Numbered from the stretch's first letter, positions 53,963 to 63,779 are shown. The stretch: 64,000 bases of DNA from Beggiatoa alba B18LD (GCF_000245015.1 NZ_JH600070.1:2543588-2607587), one strand, 5' to 3'. The notes: a model not told the origin generated them from the letters alone. A program made the numbers and translations.

Positions 53963-55993
53963 ATGCAAAAGACACTACCGCCTTTTTTACTGGGAATCAG
54001 TATTTTATTTTGGGGCTGGCAAAGCCAACTGCTGTTTTTAGCCATTCCTATGGCAATCCTAATTGAGATGGCACGCTGGGTAGAATGGCGTTGGGATTTA
54101 TCCGATAAAGAATTTAATCGGTTATCCGATTTAACATCTTTTTTATGGGTGGGGTTAGCCATTTATCTTTTTAGTCGTGAATCCATACATGGCTTATTTA
54201 CCCTCCTAAACTGGCTACCGCCACTCTTCTTCCTACTCCTTGCCACACAACAATATAGTACGGTTGGCTCAATTCGCGTCAGTAGCATTCTGGTGTCTAT
54301 GCGTCGCATGGATGATAAAAAGCAACCGCAAGATATTCTGCGTATAAATATCTGTTATCCCTATATTATGCTGTGTTTATTAGCCGCTAGCACGGAACGT
54401 AATAGCGGATTTTTTATCGGCATTTTCTGCTTAATGGGCTGGAGTTTATGGGCAATACGCCCGATACATTATGAGCGCAAACGCTGGTTTGCCGTTCTCT
54501 TTTTAGTTGGTGGTATTGGCTTTCTAGGACAATTAGGGCTGTATCAGTTACAACAAGAAATTGAAAAATTGGTGATTCAATGGTTTGAATACGAACTACT
54601 TGCCGACCGCGACCCCTACCGCCAAACCACTGCAATTGGTGATATTCAAGGGCTAAAACAATCCGAACAAATTTTACTCCGTGTCGACGCGCCCTATCCC
54701 CTACTACTACGCGAAGCCAGTTATAACGTCTATATAGACACCACGTGGCGAGCACAATTTTTAAGTTTCAGCAAATTAGAGCCTAACCCTAACCCCCCTA
54801 AACACACATGGACATTTACACCTGTTGTGGAAAATGTTCCCCGTGCAGAAAAATTACAAGTTGCCCGCTACATGAATTATGGAAAGGGAATGCTTGCCTT
54901 ACCATTAGGCACATTTGCCATTGCGCAACTACCTGCATTATTAGTCGAATACAACCGTTATGGCGCGGTGCGTGTCAGCGATGCCCCAGAATGGGTGAAC
55001 TATCGCGTTAATTTCAATACACAACACTCAACCTTAGACACCCCCCCCACAGATAACGACTTAATTGTTCCAGCCACCGAAGCCCCCTTATTAAAACAAT
55101 TAGTAGCGCAACTACAACTAGAACAACAAACCCCTACAGAAGCAATCAACACCGTTACCCGCTATTTTACCAACCATTATCGTTACACCCTCAAGCGCGA
55201 AGCCAGCCAGCATCCCGAAGTCAGTGCGCTAGGAGATTTTCTACTTTATCAACAACAAGGACACTGTGAATATTTTGCAACCGCAACCGCTTTATTATTA
55301 CGTGCAGCAAACATTCCGACTCGTTATGCAGCGGGATTTGCGGTAGAAGAATACAGTGATTTTGAAAAACGCTATGTTGTCCGTCAACGTCATGCCCATG
55401 CGTGGACACTTGCCTATATCAATGGACAATGGATTGATGTGGACACAACCCCCGCAGATTGGAGCACTTTAGAAGCAGAACAAACGCCTTGGTGGCAAAC
55501 GCTCAACGATGTTGGTTCTTGGATTTGGTTTCAATTTACCGCGTGGCGGTGGCAAGAAAGTAGCGATAATGAACACTGGTTTGTCTGGCTATTAATCCCC
55601 TTATTTATTCTATTAATTTGGCGATTAGCGATAAAAAACCGTGTTAAACGTCAAACAGGCAATGCCCACCTCTTACAACAATTGCCCGCAGTCCATTATC
55701 AAGGAGAAGACTCAGCGTTTTATCAAATTACCGAACACCTACAACAACTTGGCTATGAACGAGCTTGTGGAGAAACCCTACAAACATGGTTAAACCGCTT
55801 ACCCTACCCCGTTTTACAAACGGCCGAATTACAAGCATTATTTCAACTACATCAACGCTATCGTTTTGACCCACAACGATTAAACACAGAAGAAAAACAG
55901 CAATTCACGACAGCCGTTGCGCAATGGCTACAACACTATCAAACCCAGTTGATACCCCTTAGCCCACCGTCAACAAATATTGACGCTCGCTAA
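53963..55993 (+). CDS. TgpA-like transglutaminase-family membrane protein (DUF3488/DUF4129)
   Basis: 676 residues. About six N-terminal membrane helices, then a periplasmic transglutaminase domain (about 370-500): GHCEYFATATALLLRAANIP with Cys about 435, RQRHAHAWT with the His, and WIDVDTTPADW with the Asp, completing the Cys-His-Asp triad. One more membrane helix and a C-terminal DUF4129-like part (EEKQQFTTAVAQWL). Partner of the DUF58 gene upstream. The end overlaps convergent rtcA by 35 bases. Confidence 0.92.
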   Translation: MQKTLPPFLLGISILFWGWQSQLLFLAIPMAILIEMARWVEWRWDLSDKEFNRLSDLTSFLWVGLAIYLFSRESIHGLFTLLNWLPPLFFLLLATQQYSTVGSIRVSSILVSMRRMDDKKQPQDILRINICYPYIMLCLLAASTERNSGFFIGIFCLMGWSLWAIRPIHYERKRWFAVLFLVGGIGFLGQLGLYQLQQEIEKLVIQWFEYELLADRDPYRQTTAIGDIQGLKQSEQILLRVDAPYPLLLREASYNVYIDTTWRAQFLSFSKLEPNPNPPKHTWTFTPVVENVPRAEKLQVARYMNYGKGMLALPLGTFAIAQLPALLVEYNRYGAVRVSDAPEWVNYRVNFNTQHSTLDTPPTDNDLIVPATEAPLLKQLVAQLQLEQQTPTEAINTVTRYFTNHYRYTLKREASQHPEVSALGDFLLYQQQGHCEYFATATALLLRAANIPTRYAAGFAVEEYSDFEKRYVVRQRHAHAWTLAYINGQWIDVDTTPADWSTLEAEQTPWWQTLNDVGSWIWFQFTAWRWQESSDNEHWFVWLLIPLFILLIWRLAIKNRVKRQTGNAHLLQQLPAVHYQGEDSAFYQITEHLQQLGYERACGETLQTWLNRLPYPVLQTAELQALFQLHQRYRFDPQRLNTEEKQQFTTAVAQWLQHYQTQLIPLSPPSTNIDAR

Positions 55994-56996
55994 CCTGTTC
56001 AATAACAATGTGAATCCCTAAAAAGCGTTGAATAATATCGCAATGGGTTAAGGTATGCTGACTGGGCGCGGTGGTTAAAAATTGTCCTTTGCCCGCTAAA
56101 GCAAGCGGTAATAACAACTGGTCGGCTAAATGCTCATCAACGGGAACATCTGCCACATGATAAGTTTGCAAGGCTTCAATGGCATTATTTGCGACTTCTT
56201 CCGCTCTTAAGCCACGCTGTGCTACACAACTGAATAACTCTGTTATCGCGTCATACTGCACTTGTAGCAATAAAATATTGCCGCTACCAAAGCCAGACTG
56301 TAAAGGTACAAATTGCAAACAAGCATCTGCCCACTGCAAGCGTTTTTTAACTTGGGCTAACTCTCGTTCTGCGACATGGGCGGGAATGCCTGTTATTAAG
56401 GCTCGCGCCATTTGTTGCAATAATTTCCCTCTTTTCAACAAAGTCAGTCCCGTTAATTGCGAACTAGGTTGAATCTGAATATTGATTTGTCCGCCACCTT
56501 TTGGATAAAACCCGTAACTGTCTAACTGTGCCTCTATTTGTGCACCCATTTGAGCTAAGAGCGGAAATAATACCGTTGTTAAATACTCAAATGGCGGAGA
56601 TGCCGTAGTATGTGTTCCGCCTGAAATCGTCAAATGAGAAGGGCTATCCGCCAATAACAAAGGATATAACACCGTTTGCAAGACTAAGCAGGTACTGCCC
56701 GCTGTGCCGATATTAAAGCGATAATGTCCCCCTTGTGCGGGATTGGGTGTAAACCAAAGCTCACTAGAGCCTAAATTATCCCCTTCAACATGAGCGCAAC
56801 TCACCTGCTTTGCGGCACGTACCGCCGTTAAATGCTGTGCTTGTAAACCCGCATTTTTCCGATTTGCACGGATATGATGAATATGAAAAGGCTGTTGTGT
56901 ATAAATAGATAAAGCTAAGGAAGAACGCAAAACTTGCCCGCCTCCTTCCCCTTGAGAACCATCAATCGATATATAGTTAGCAGATAATACTGTCAC
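55959..56996 (-). CDS. rtcA: RNA 3'-terminal phosphate cyclase
   Basis: 345 residues, starting at a GTG at 56996 preceded by AAGGGG. Hallmarks: GSQGEGGGQVLRSSLALS, RANRKNAGLQAQHLTAVRAA, FNIGTAGSTCLVLQTVLYP and SGGTHTTASPPFEYL, and the C-terminal HTLTHCDIIQRFLGI with the catalytic His. RtcA makes 2',3'-cyclic phosphate ends by ATP-dependent adenylylation, in RNA repair. Its usual partner RtcB is not in this window. It is placed between two DUF58 genes and overlaps the transglutaminase gene. Confidence 0.96.
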   Translation of the reverse strand: MTVLSANYISIDGSQGEGGGQVLRSSLALSIYTQQPFHIHHIRANRKNAGLQAQHLTAVRAAKQVSCAHVEGDNLGSSELWFTPNPAQGGHYRFNIGTAGSTCLVLQTVLYPLLLADSPSHLTISGGTHTTASPPFEYLTTVLFPLLAQMGAQIEAQLDSYGFYPKGGGQINIQIQPSSQLTGLTLLKRGKLLQQMARALITGIPAHVAERELAQVKKRLQWADACLQFVPLQSGFGSGNILLLQVQYDAITELFSCVAQRGLRAEEVANNAIEALQTYHVADVPVDEHLADQLLLPLALAGKGQFLTTAPSQHTLTHCDIIQRFLGIHIVIEQVSERQYLLTVG

Positions 56997-57144
56997 TGTT
57001 ACCCCTTAAATGATTAGAAAAATACCACGCATTAACCGCATACATAATAAGAAAAATCCACCCTGCCCGTTTTAAATTATCAATGAATCCATTAAAATCA
57101 TCTTCTTACATTGACTTCTAAACAACAAAGGATGTGATTAACCC

Positions 57145-57855
57145 ATGTTAAGACACTTAATGATGACATTACTTATCAGCATAACCGCACCAATTTGGGC
57201 AGCTGATAACCACTTCCCCCCCAATTTCACCGCTAACTACACCGTTTATGCCAAAGGCATTACCGTTGGCGAAGGCACACGGCGATTATCTCGCCTCGCT
57301 GATGGGCGTTACTACTTTGAAGCACAAAGCCACACCGTTGGTGTTGCTGCCTTATTCCGAGACGATACGCTTGAGGAAAAAAGCATTTTTGAACTGATTG
57401 ACAATCAAGCGCGACCCTTAGAATACGTTTATAATCAAAGTAGTTCAAGAAAGCCCAAGTTTGTACATATCAAATTTGACTGGGCAAATCACCTTGCCAA
57501 AAACATCGCGCCCGACAAACCGTGGGAAATTCCCATTGAAAATGGCACAGTGGACATGATGCTATACCAAGTTATTTTAATGCAGGAATTACAAGCGGGT
57601 AAACGTGATTTACAATATCGTATTGTAGATAAAGGAGAAGTAAAAACTTATATTCCCCGCTATTTAGGTGATGAACAGATTGATACAGGGATTGGTAAGT
57701 TACAAACCCTAAAATATGAACGTATTTCCGAAAACGGTAAACGTAAAACCACGATTTGGGCAGCCCCCAAATTACATTATTTACCTGTTCGCGTAGAACA
57801 TGAAGAACGAGGCGATACATTCAGCCTTGTTTTAGACACCGTAGAAGGTCTATAA
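57145..57855 (+). CDS. DUF3108-domain periplasmic protein
   Basis: 236 residues, signal peptide at about 1-19 (MMTLLISITAPIWA). The domain begins with FTANYTVYAKGITVGEGTRR, a known DUF3108 pattern, and continues with beta-rich repeats up to TIWAAPKLHYLPVRVEHEE. The function is not established; homologues are exported proteins of a lipid- or polysaccharide-binding fold. It lies 6 bases before the second DUF58 gene, an operon. Confidence 0.85.
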   Translation: MLRHLMMTLLISITAPIWAADNHFPPNFTANYTVYAKGITVGEGTRRLSRLADGRYYFEAQSHTVGVAALFRDDTLEEKSIFELIDNQARPLEYVYNQSSSRKPKFVHIKFDWANHLAKNIAPDKPWEIPIENGTVDMMLYQVILMQELQAGKRDLQYRIVDKGEVKTYIPRYLGDEQIDTGIGKLQTLKYERISENGKRKTTIWAAPKLHYLPVRVEHEERGDTFSLVLDTVEGL

Positions 57856-57861
57856 ATCCCC

Positions 57862-59169
57862 ATGCGCCCCGCCCCATTATTGCTCTATTTATGCGGTATT
57901 TGGCTACTCCTTGCCATTTTTGCCAGTTTATACCCTGTGCTATCACAACTATGGCAATTAATGGGCGGGGCAATTGTCCTACTTACAGGTTACGACCTCA
58001 TCTATCTCTATCGTCTGCCTTTTCCACAAATAAAACGTTTAACGGCAGGGTCGTTTGCATTAGGTGTTTGGCGCGAAGTCACACTGAGTATAGATAACCA
58101 CAGTCAGCACACACAACAACTAGATATTATTGATGATTACCCACTACAAGCCAGTATTGAAGCCTTACCCCAAACACTCACACTTTTCCCGCGTGAAACG
58201 GTTCAAACCCAATACCGTTTTTGCCCCCAACAACGCGGCAATTTCTGCTTTAGTGGCGTACACCTACTGTTATATTCACCATGGCGATTGTGGAAACGTT
58301 ACCATTATCAAGCCCTACAACACCCTATCAAGGTTTACCCCAACTTTGCGGAAGTCACCAAATACGCCCTATTTGCAGTAGAAAACCGTTTAGGACAACT
58401 CGGTGTTCGAAAACGTCCGCGACGGGGTGAGGGCTTAGAATTTCATCAACTGCGTGAATACCGTGCAGGTGACACACTGAGACAAATCAATTGGAATGCC
58501 ACATCTCGATTAAAAAAATTAATTTCTAAAGACTACCAAGATGAACGCGACCAACAAATTATTTTCCTCATTGACTGTGGACGACGCATGACCGCACAAG
58601 ATGGCACGCTGTCCCACTTTGACCACACCCTCAACGCTATTTTATTACTCTCCTATGTCGCCCTACGCCAAGGTGACGCATTAGGGCTGATGACCTTTAG
58701 CAGTACAACAGAACGCTGGTTAGCCCCACGCAAAGGCTTAAACAGCGTCAATCTAATTTTAAATCAACTGTATGATTTACAACCGACTTTACACACCAGC
58801 GACTATTTACAAGCGGTTAAACAATTCATGCACTATCACCAAAAACGCGCCTTAGTCGTCTTAATTTCTAACCTACGTGATGAAGACAGCGAAGATTTAT
58901 ACCTTGCATTAAATCTACTGAAAACAAAACATCTTGTTTTATTAGCCAGTTTACGTGAAAAAATACTCGATGACGTGCTAGACAGCCCTATTCGTCACTT
59001 TAATGAAGCCTTACGTTATGCTGCCGTGCATGAATACTTAGGACATCGCCACGAATCACAAGAAATGTTTAAACACAAAGGGCTTATTTTCATGGATACC
59101 CAACCTGAAGAATTAGCCATTCAAATCGTCAATCGTTATTTAGACATTAAACGCGGTGGCGTGTTGTAA
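57862..59169 (+). CDS. DUF58-domain membrane protein (second copy)
   Basis: 435 residues. Two membrane helices near the N terminus (ICGIW-type LLLYLCGIWLLLAIFASLY and the next), a beta-rich region, then the DUF58 block EFHQLREYRAGDTLRQINWN with RRGEGLEFH before it, and a vWA-like tail with IIFLIDCGRRMTA, a MIDAS-like motif lacking some residues. It is a diverged paralogue of the gene at 52623, separated from it by the transglutaminase, rtcA and a DUF3108 gene. Confidence 0.9.
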   Translation: MRPAPLLLYLCGIWLLLAIFASLYPVLSQLWQLMGGAIVLLTGYDLIYLYRLPFPQIKRLTAGSFALGVWREVTLSIDNHSQHTQQLDIIDDYPLQASIEALPQTLTLFPRETVQTQYRFCPQQRGNFCFSGVHLLLYSPWRLWKRYHYQALQHPIKVYPNFAEVTKYALFAVENRLGQLGVRKRPRRGEGLEFHQLREYRAGDTLRQINWNATSRLKKLISKDYQDERDQQIIFLIDCGRRMTAQDGTLSHFDHTLNAILLLSYVALRQGDALGLMTFSSTTERWLAPRKGLNSVNLILNQLYDLQPTLHTSDYLQAVKQFMHYHQKRALVVLISNLRDEDSEDLYLALNLLKTKHLVLLASLREKILDDVLDSPIRHFNEALRYAAVHEYLGHRHESQEMFKHKGLIFMDTQPEELAIQIVNRYLDIKRGGVL

Positions 59170-59179
59170 GAAAAAGCCT

Positions 59180-59510
59180 GCCTGTTTGAATTGGGATTAA
59201 AAGATTGTCTGAATTAAGATTTAAACACTGTCTGAATCAGAATTTTCAGAATTAACAGAATTTCCAGAATTAAAAAGATAAGAAAATTAAAAGAATAAAA
59301 AATTATGTTTTTAATCCTGTATTAAACACTGTCTGAACCAGAATTTTCAGAATTAACAGAATTTCCAGAATTAAAAAGATAAGAAAATTAAAAGAATAAA
59401 AAATTATGTTTTTAATTGCTTTTAATTGTTTTTAATTCTGCTAATTCTGGAAATTCTGTGAATTCTGATTCAGACAGTCTTTAATCCTGATTCAGACAAT
59501 CTTTTAATCC
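59180..59510. repeat. Inverted-repeat elements, copies 10-11 in tandem
   Basis: A unit beginning TAAACACTGTCTGAATCAG at 59222 is repeated at 59323 with a period of 101 bases. Each has the arm GAATTTTCAGAATTAACAG and AAAATTAAAAGAATAAAAAA; the second continues into the facing arm ending ATTCTGATTCAGACAGTC. The end lies 2 bases from the stop of the next minus-strand gene. Confidence 0.82.
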
Positions 59511-59511
59511 T

Positions 59512-59874
59512 CTAAGGAAAAATAAGTTTATGTTCTAAACTTTTTGCGCCGAAGTTAATTAATAAGCCTTTATCAAATTGATAGGCAACAACATAATTTT
59601 TAGCTTGGGCTATATGAACATCTTCTAATATTATTAACGCTTTAAGTTCTACAACAATTTTATTTTCTACAATAAAATCCGCTCTTCTTGTGCCAACTTG
59701 CACACCTTCGTAAAAAACATCTTGCTCTACTTCTCTACCGAATAGTAAGCCTTCTTTTTTAAATTCTATTTCTAAACATCGTTGATAAATAACCTCTTGA
59801 AAACCGTTTCCCATTGTTCTGTGTACTTTCATTGCACAACCGATAATTTGATACGTTAAAAGGTCTTTTTTCAT
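59512..59874 (-). CDS. GxxExxY-family protein (PD-(D/E)xK-like)
   Basis: 120 residues. The defining GNGFQEVIYQRCLEIEF motif (GxxExxY) and a nuclease-like core with RRADFIVENKIVVELKAL (Asp, Glu-x-Lys) and a final GLLINFGAKSLEHKLI. The fold resembles PD-(D/E)xK nucleases, but activity has not been shown for the family. It lies between two long direct repeats (59324-59510 and 59903-60099). Confidence 0.93.
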   Translation of the reverse strand: MKKDLLTYQIIGCAMKVHRTMGNGFQEVIYQRCLEIEFKKEGLLFGREVEQDVFYEGVQVGTRRADFIVENKIVVELKALIILEDVHIAQAKNYVVAYQFDKGLLINFGAKSLEHKLIFP

Positions 59875-59902
59875 ATGTTGGCTTCTTGTTGGTTAAAGAT
59901 TA

Positions 59903-60099
59903 AAACACTGTCTGAACCAGAATTTTCAGAATTAACAGAATTTCCAGAATTAAAAAGATAAGAAAATTAAAAGAATAAAAAATTATGTTTTTAATTGCTT
60001 TTAATTGCTTTTAATTGTTTTTAATTCTGCTAATTCTGGAAATTCTGTGAATTCTGATTCAGACAGTCTTTAATCCTGATTCAGACAGCGTTTAATCCC
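59903..60099. repeat. Inverted-repeat element, copy 12
   Basis: Direct repeat of 59324-59510, nearly identical apart from one extra TTTTAATTGC unit and a few bases at the end. Arms GAATTTTCAGAATTAACAG and AATTCTGTGAATTCTGATTC. The end overlaps the last codons and stop of the methylase gene at 60092. Confidence 0.85.
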
Positions 60100-63000
60100 T
60101 AAATTTCTCCAGCACGCCCCGTTTCACTTCCTCCGCGACTAACGGGAAAGTGTTTAAAATATGGGTTAATTCTTCGTCAGTTAAACCATAAAGATGAGCG
60201 ATTAAGGCATCGAGTTCGGCGCGGAGTTGGGCGCGTTGGGTGGGGTCGGTTTGTCCTTGCAGGTCTTTAAACCCTGTCGCGTTTAGTTCGGCGCGTAAGT
60301 CGTCGTAGTCGGGTGTGGTGCAGATAAGTTGCGCGGTTCGGCGGACGATTTCGTTAAATATTGGGTCGGTTGCGGGGAGTCTGGGAATAGGCAAATTATA
60401 AACAAAGAAAAATGAAACATGTGTCGTTATTCTCTGTCTTATCAAATAGTCACTGATAAAACTGTTAAATATAGCAACTATAAATAATCTCGTTTTTTCA
60501 TCTAATAATGATGTACAAACATTTTCTAAACTCATGGTATGAGGGCAAAAAATATGCTTAGGCAAAACAGTTGCAATCATTGTTCTTTCATTCGTACTAC
60601 TCGCAACATCACGAAATCCTATCCGAAACCCCTGATAATCCAGTTTTTGCCCTGTATCTGTTTCTTTTCCCAGTAAAACCTTTCTAGCTTCTTGTTCATC
60701 AACCCAATAACGCGGTTCACCCCACAAATGCGTAAATTGATGAATCATTTTCCCTTCATACAAGGGCAACCGTCCCGCCCCTGCTTCGGTTTTAAACAGG
60801 TGACTGTCTGTTGTCATGTTAAATTCAGACGTTAATTTTAAATTCCATGTATTTTCCAGTTGTTCGCCTAATAAAGGAAATTGCAACATTTTTTCTGCAA
60901 TTTGTAAGTCTAAATTGTTTTTAAACTCCATCACTGAACGCGAATCGGGCGAGAGTTTTTTAATTAAATCAACAGAGAGCCATAACGCGCCTTGTGTGGG
61001 AAAGGTTTCTAATTCTTGCAGGTCATGACGCATAAACGCGGTTGGGAATTGTTCCGTTGTTTGTCCTTTTTCAAAACTCAGGACGACAAATTTAAAACGA
61101 CTGTCCACGCCTTCAAAAATTGCTTTGCGGTTTTCAAAGCAAAAAAGTCCTGTGATTTCCGTCTGATTAAACAACAAATCGCGCAATCCCGTCGCGCCTA
61201 AATCGGTATAAATGCCACTGGGAATCACAATGCCACAGAGTCCTTTATCTTGAAGTAGGTTGTAACTTTGTTCGGTAAAATAACTGTATAAGTTGATTTT
61301 AGAACCAACATTTTTACCGTTTACGATAGTGATTTGATGTTTAAATTGAGGGGCGTTTTTAAAGAATTTAGATACAAAAGAAAATTGGCTAACGTAATTA
61401 AGCCATTTTTCTCTAATTTCTTCATCTTGCATGAACGTTGTAAATTGCTTTTTCCAGTTTTCAATACGAATTTTTTTCTTTTGAATTTCTGGCGCGTATT
61501 CTTGAAAAAACTCTTTCTCGTCGGTTTGAAAAACATCCCAAGGCGGATTAGCAATAATCGCAGAAAATCCCCCCTGAGCAAGCACTTGGTCAAATTCATA
61601 GCCCCAGTGAAAAGGGTGTAAGCGTTCTATATCGCTCAGGGTTAAAGAACGTTTTTTCGGCTTACCCTCTTTATTTTTCGCCTCGTCCCAAGTCGCTTGT
61701 TCATATTGAATTTTTAGCTGATGAAACTCTTCAAGCAATAATTGATTAAGAACCTGTTGCGCTTGTTGACGGGCTTGTTCGATGTTTTCGCGCAATCCGC
61801 GCAGGTCTTTGCTGTAGCTGGTCGCGTCGCGGTAATTGGCTATCATGCGATTTTTTTCTGCTAACAGCGTGTGATAACGTTGGCTTTTATCAGTTTTGAA
61901 CAGGTCGAATTGCTCGAATTTTTCAGCATCGACTTTCAGCAAGCCGATTAATGAATTCCCCGCCATGATATTGAAATCGATATTCGGCAAGGGTTCTAAA
62001 TCTTCTCCTTTATCAACCGCCGCGACGAGGGCGAGAAAAAGACGAAGTTTAGCGATTTCAGTTGCCTCCTCCATGATGTCCACACCAAAAAGATTATGGG
62101 TGATAATTTTCTTTTTGATTTCGTAAAGACTGTGGGAGTCACTATGGGCAGTGATAGCGCGATAAATATCGACGAGGGTTTTCATTGCCGCGACGAGAAA
62201 CGCGCCTGACCCACAAGCGGGGTCTAACAATTTTAGACTGGGCAATATTTCATTAAGCAACTGATGCACTAAAGATTTATCGAGCTTGCCTAACAACTCA
62301 TCCAGCGTTTCAAAGTGTCGGGCTTCACAAACGTTGGGAATAGCGGGCTGTTGAACTTTATCGAGGATTAAGCGGTGAATAGTGCGTTCACACAAATACT
62401 CAGTAATTTCCTTGCGCGTGTAATACGCACCGAAGGCTTTTTGATTGATATATTTCTCAAAGATATAGCCTAAAACATCGGGATTAATCTCGTTATCATC
62501 ACCTGTGGGCGAATCATCCAAACTCCATGAATAACCTTGAAAAAGCTCAAACAATCGACTAAAAGCGACATCAGCAATTTGAATTTGATAGGTTTCCTCC
62601 AAATGATGCGGAAGAAATAAACCACCGTTTAAATAAGGAATTTTGCCTAAAATTTCGGCATTTTCGCGCTCATGTTCAGGTTTAGCGAAACCTTCAAAAA
62701 ACAGACGTTGGAGAAAACCTTGATAAAAATTATCGGTTTTTTGTTTTTGGCTGTCTGCGAGTTTATCGAGTAAATACTCTCGATTACCGTTGTCTAAAAA
62801 GCCTTTTTTCTGCAAAAACCAGATAAACATCAACCGATTAAGCAACACCGAAGCATACCAACGACGCGCCCGCTCGTCATTAATCCCTTCAATATCAATA
62901 ACAAAGTTTTCTAAAAAACTCGCAAATTCGGCATAAAACTTTTTCGTCACAGGCTCGATATCGAGAGCTTTTCTCAACCGCTCGAGAACTTCGACGAGCG

Positions 63001-63421
63001 GTAAATTACCCGAATCATCCAACTCAGAAAAATCGACCATCAGCGGAACGAGCTTATTCACCAGCGCGTCGCCTGACTGTCCGCGAAAATAAGCATGTTC
63101 ACGCGGTAACAATCTATTTTTTTCACGTTTAGCCCAGAAAAAAATCGCTTGTGTTTCCTTATCGGTAAAAATCAACACATGCTCGACGCTATAATTCTCC
63201 GTGATTTCCTGCGCGATAGCTTGACGTTGTTTCGCGGATGGTAAGGCTTGCACGGTATAAACGGTGACTTTCCCCAAATAAGCGATGGCTTGGCAGGGAT
63301 AAATTTGCGTTTCAATCTCCAACTCAAAAACTTTCCGTGCCCGATTCCAGCCGAGTTCCTCAAACAGCGCATTAAAATTGAATTGTTGAATAGCTTGGCG
63401 TAGCGGGGGAATATTGAGCAT
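60092..63421 (-). CDS. Large Eco57I-type N6-adenine methyltransferase (restriction-modification, type IIG-like)
   Basis: 1109 residues. An N-terminal domain of about 120 residues (TVYTVQALPSAKQRQAIAQE, VEHVLIFTDKE, IFFWAKRE) seen in large RM proteins but without an evident PD-(D/E)xK pair; a connector with ERARRWYASVLLNRLMFIWF; YTRKEITEYLC; the methyltransferase with LLDPACGSGAFLVAAM (about 400), FGVDIMEEATEIAKLRL and motif IV ANPPWDVF (about 624, NPPW). The C terminus carries a target-recognition-like part (VFFFVYNLPIPRL). No separate nuclease or specificity gene; so cutting ability is uncertain. Bracketed by repeat elements. Confidence 0.88.
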   Translation of the reverse strand: MLNIPPLRQAIQQFNFNALFEELGWNRARKVFELEIETQIYPCQAIAYLGKVTVYTVQALPSAKQRQAIAQEITENYSVEHVLIFTDKETQAIFFWAKREKNRLLPREHAYFRGQSGDALVNKLVPLMVDFSELDDSGNLPLVEVLERLRKALDIEPVTKKFYAEFASFLENFVIDIEGINDERARRWYASVLLNRLMFIWFLQKKGFLDNGNREYLLDKLADSQKQKTDNFYQGFLQRLFFEGFAKPEHERENAEILGKIPYLNGGLFLPHHLEETYQIQIADVAFSRLFELFQGYSWSLDDSPTGDDNEINPDVLGYIFEKYINQKAFGAYYTRKEITEYLCERTIHRLILDKVQQPAIPNVCEARHFETLDELLGKLDKSLVHQLLNEILPSLKLLDPACGSGAFLVAAMKTLVDIYRAITAHSDSHSLYEIKKKIITHNLFGVDIMEEATEIAKLRLFLALVAAVDKGEDLEPLPNIDFNIMAGNSLIGLLKVDAEKFEQFDLFKTDKSQRYHTLLAEKNRMIANYRDATSYSKDLRGLRENIEQARQQAQQVLNQLLLEEFHQLKIQYEQATWDEAKNKEGKPKKRSLTLSDIERLHPFHWGYEFDQVLAQGGFSAIIANPPWDVFQTDEKEFFQEYAPEIQKKKIRIENWKKQFTTFMQDEEIREKWLNYVSQFSFVSKFFKNAPQFKHQITIVNGKNVGSKINLYSYFTEQSYNLLQDKGLCGIVIPSGIYTDLGATGLRDLLFNQTEITGLFCFENRKAIFEGVDSRFKFVVLSFEKGQTTEQFPTAFMRHDLQELETFPTQGALWLSVDLIKKLSPDSRSVMEFKNNLDLQIAEKMLQFPLLGEQLENTWNLKLTSEFNMTTDSHLFKTEAGAGRLPLYEGKMIHQFTHLWGEPRYWVDEQEARKVLLGKETDTGQKLDYQGFRIGFRDVASSTNERTMIATVLPKHIFCPHTMSLENVCTSLLDEKTRLFIVAIFNSFISDYLIRQRITTHVSFFFVYNLPIPRLPATDPIFNEIVRRTAQLICTTPDYDDLRAELNATGFKDLQGQTDPTQRAQLRAELDALIAHLYGLTDEELTHILNTFPLVAEEVKRGVLEKFRD

Positions 63422-63465
63422 GATAGACTTCTGTAGGTTATGGATTTAAGGGGATTTTAACCTAA

Positions 63466-63749
63466 TTAAAAGATTGTCTGAATCAGAATTTTCAGGATTA
63501 AAAGATTGTCTGAATCAGAATTTTCAGAATTAACAGAATTTTCAGAATTAAAAAGACAAGAAAATTAAAAGAATAAAAAATTATGTTTTTAATTGTTTTT
63601 AATTCTGCTAATTCTGAAAATTCTGTGAATTCTGATTCAGACAGTGTTTAATTCTGTTAATTCTGATTCAGACAAAAAAAGACCTGCTAGATTTTGAAAA
63701 CCTAGCAGATCTCTGTTTTGTTTTATAAAACTCGCCGAACTCAAGTTAA
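63466..63749. repeat. Inverted-repeat element, copy 13
   Basis: A partial tandem start (ATTGTCTGAATCAGAATTTT twice, at about 63473 and 63505), arm and complementary arm, the 33-bp palindrome with two changed bases at 63680-63712, and the right end CTCGCCGAACTCAAGTTAA at 63731-63749. It lies upstream of the methylase gene and of the SDR gene. Confidence 0.83.
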
Positions 63750-63779
63750 CCCATTTTTACGGGGTTTCATGATGGAAAC

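Noticed and set aside
59180-60099. CRISPR-like array of repeats
   Set aside because: The repeats are inverted arms of tandem CAGAATT-like units with no unique spacers of even length, and no cas gene is near.
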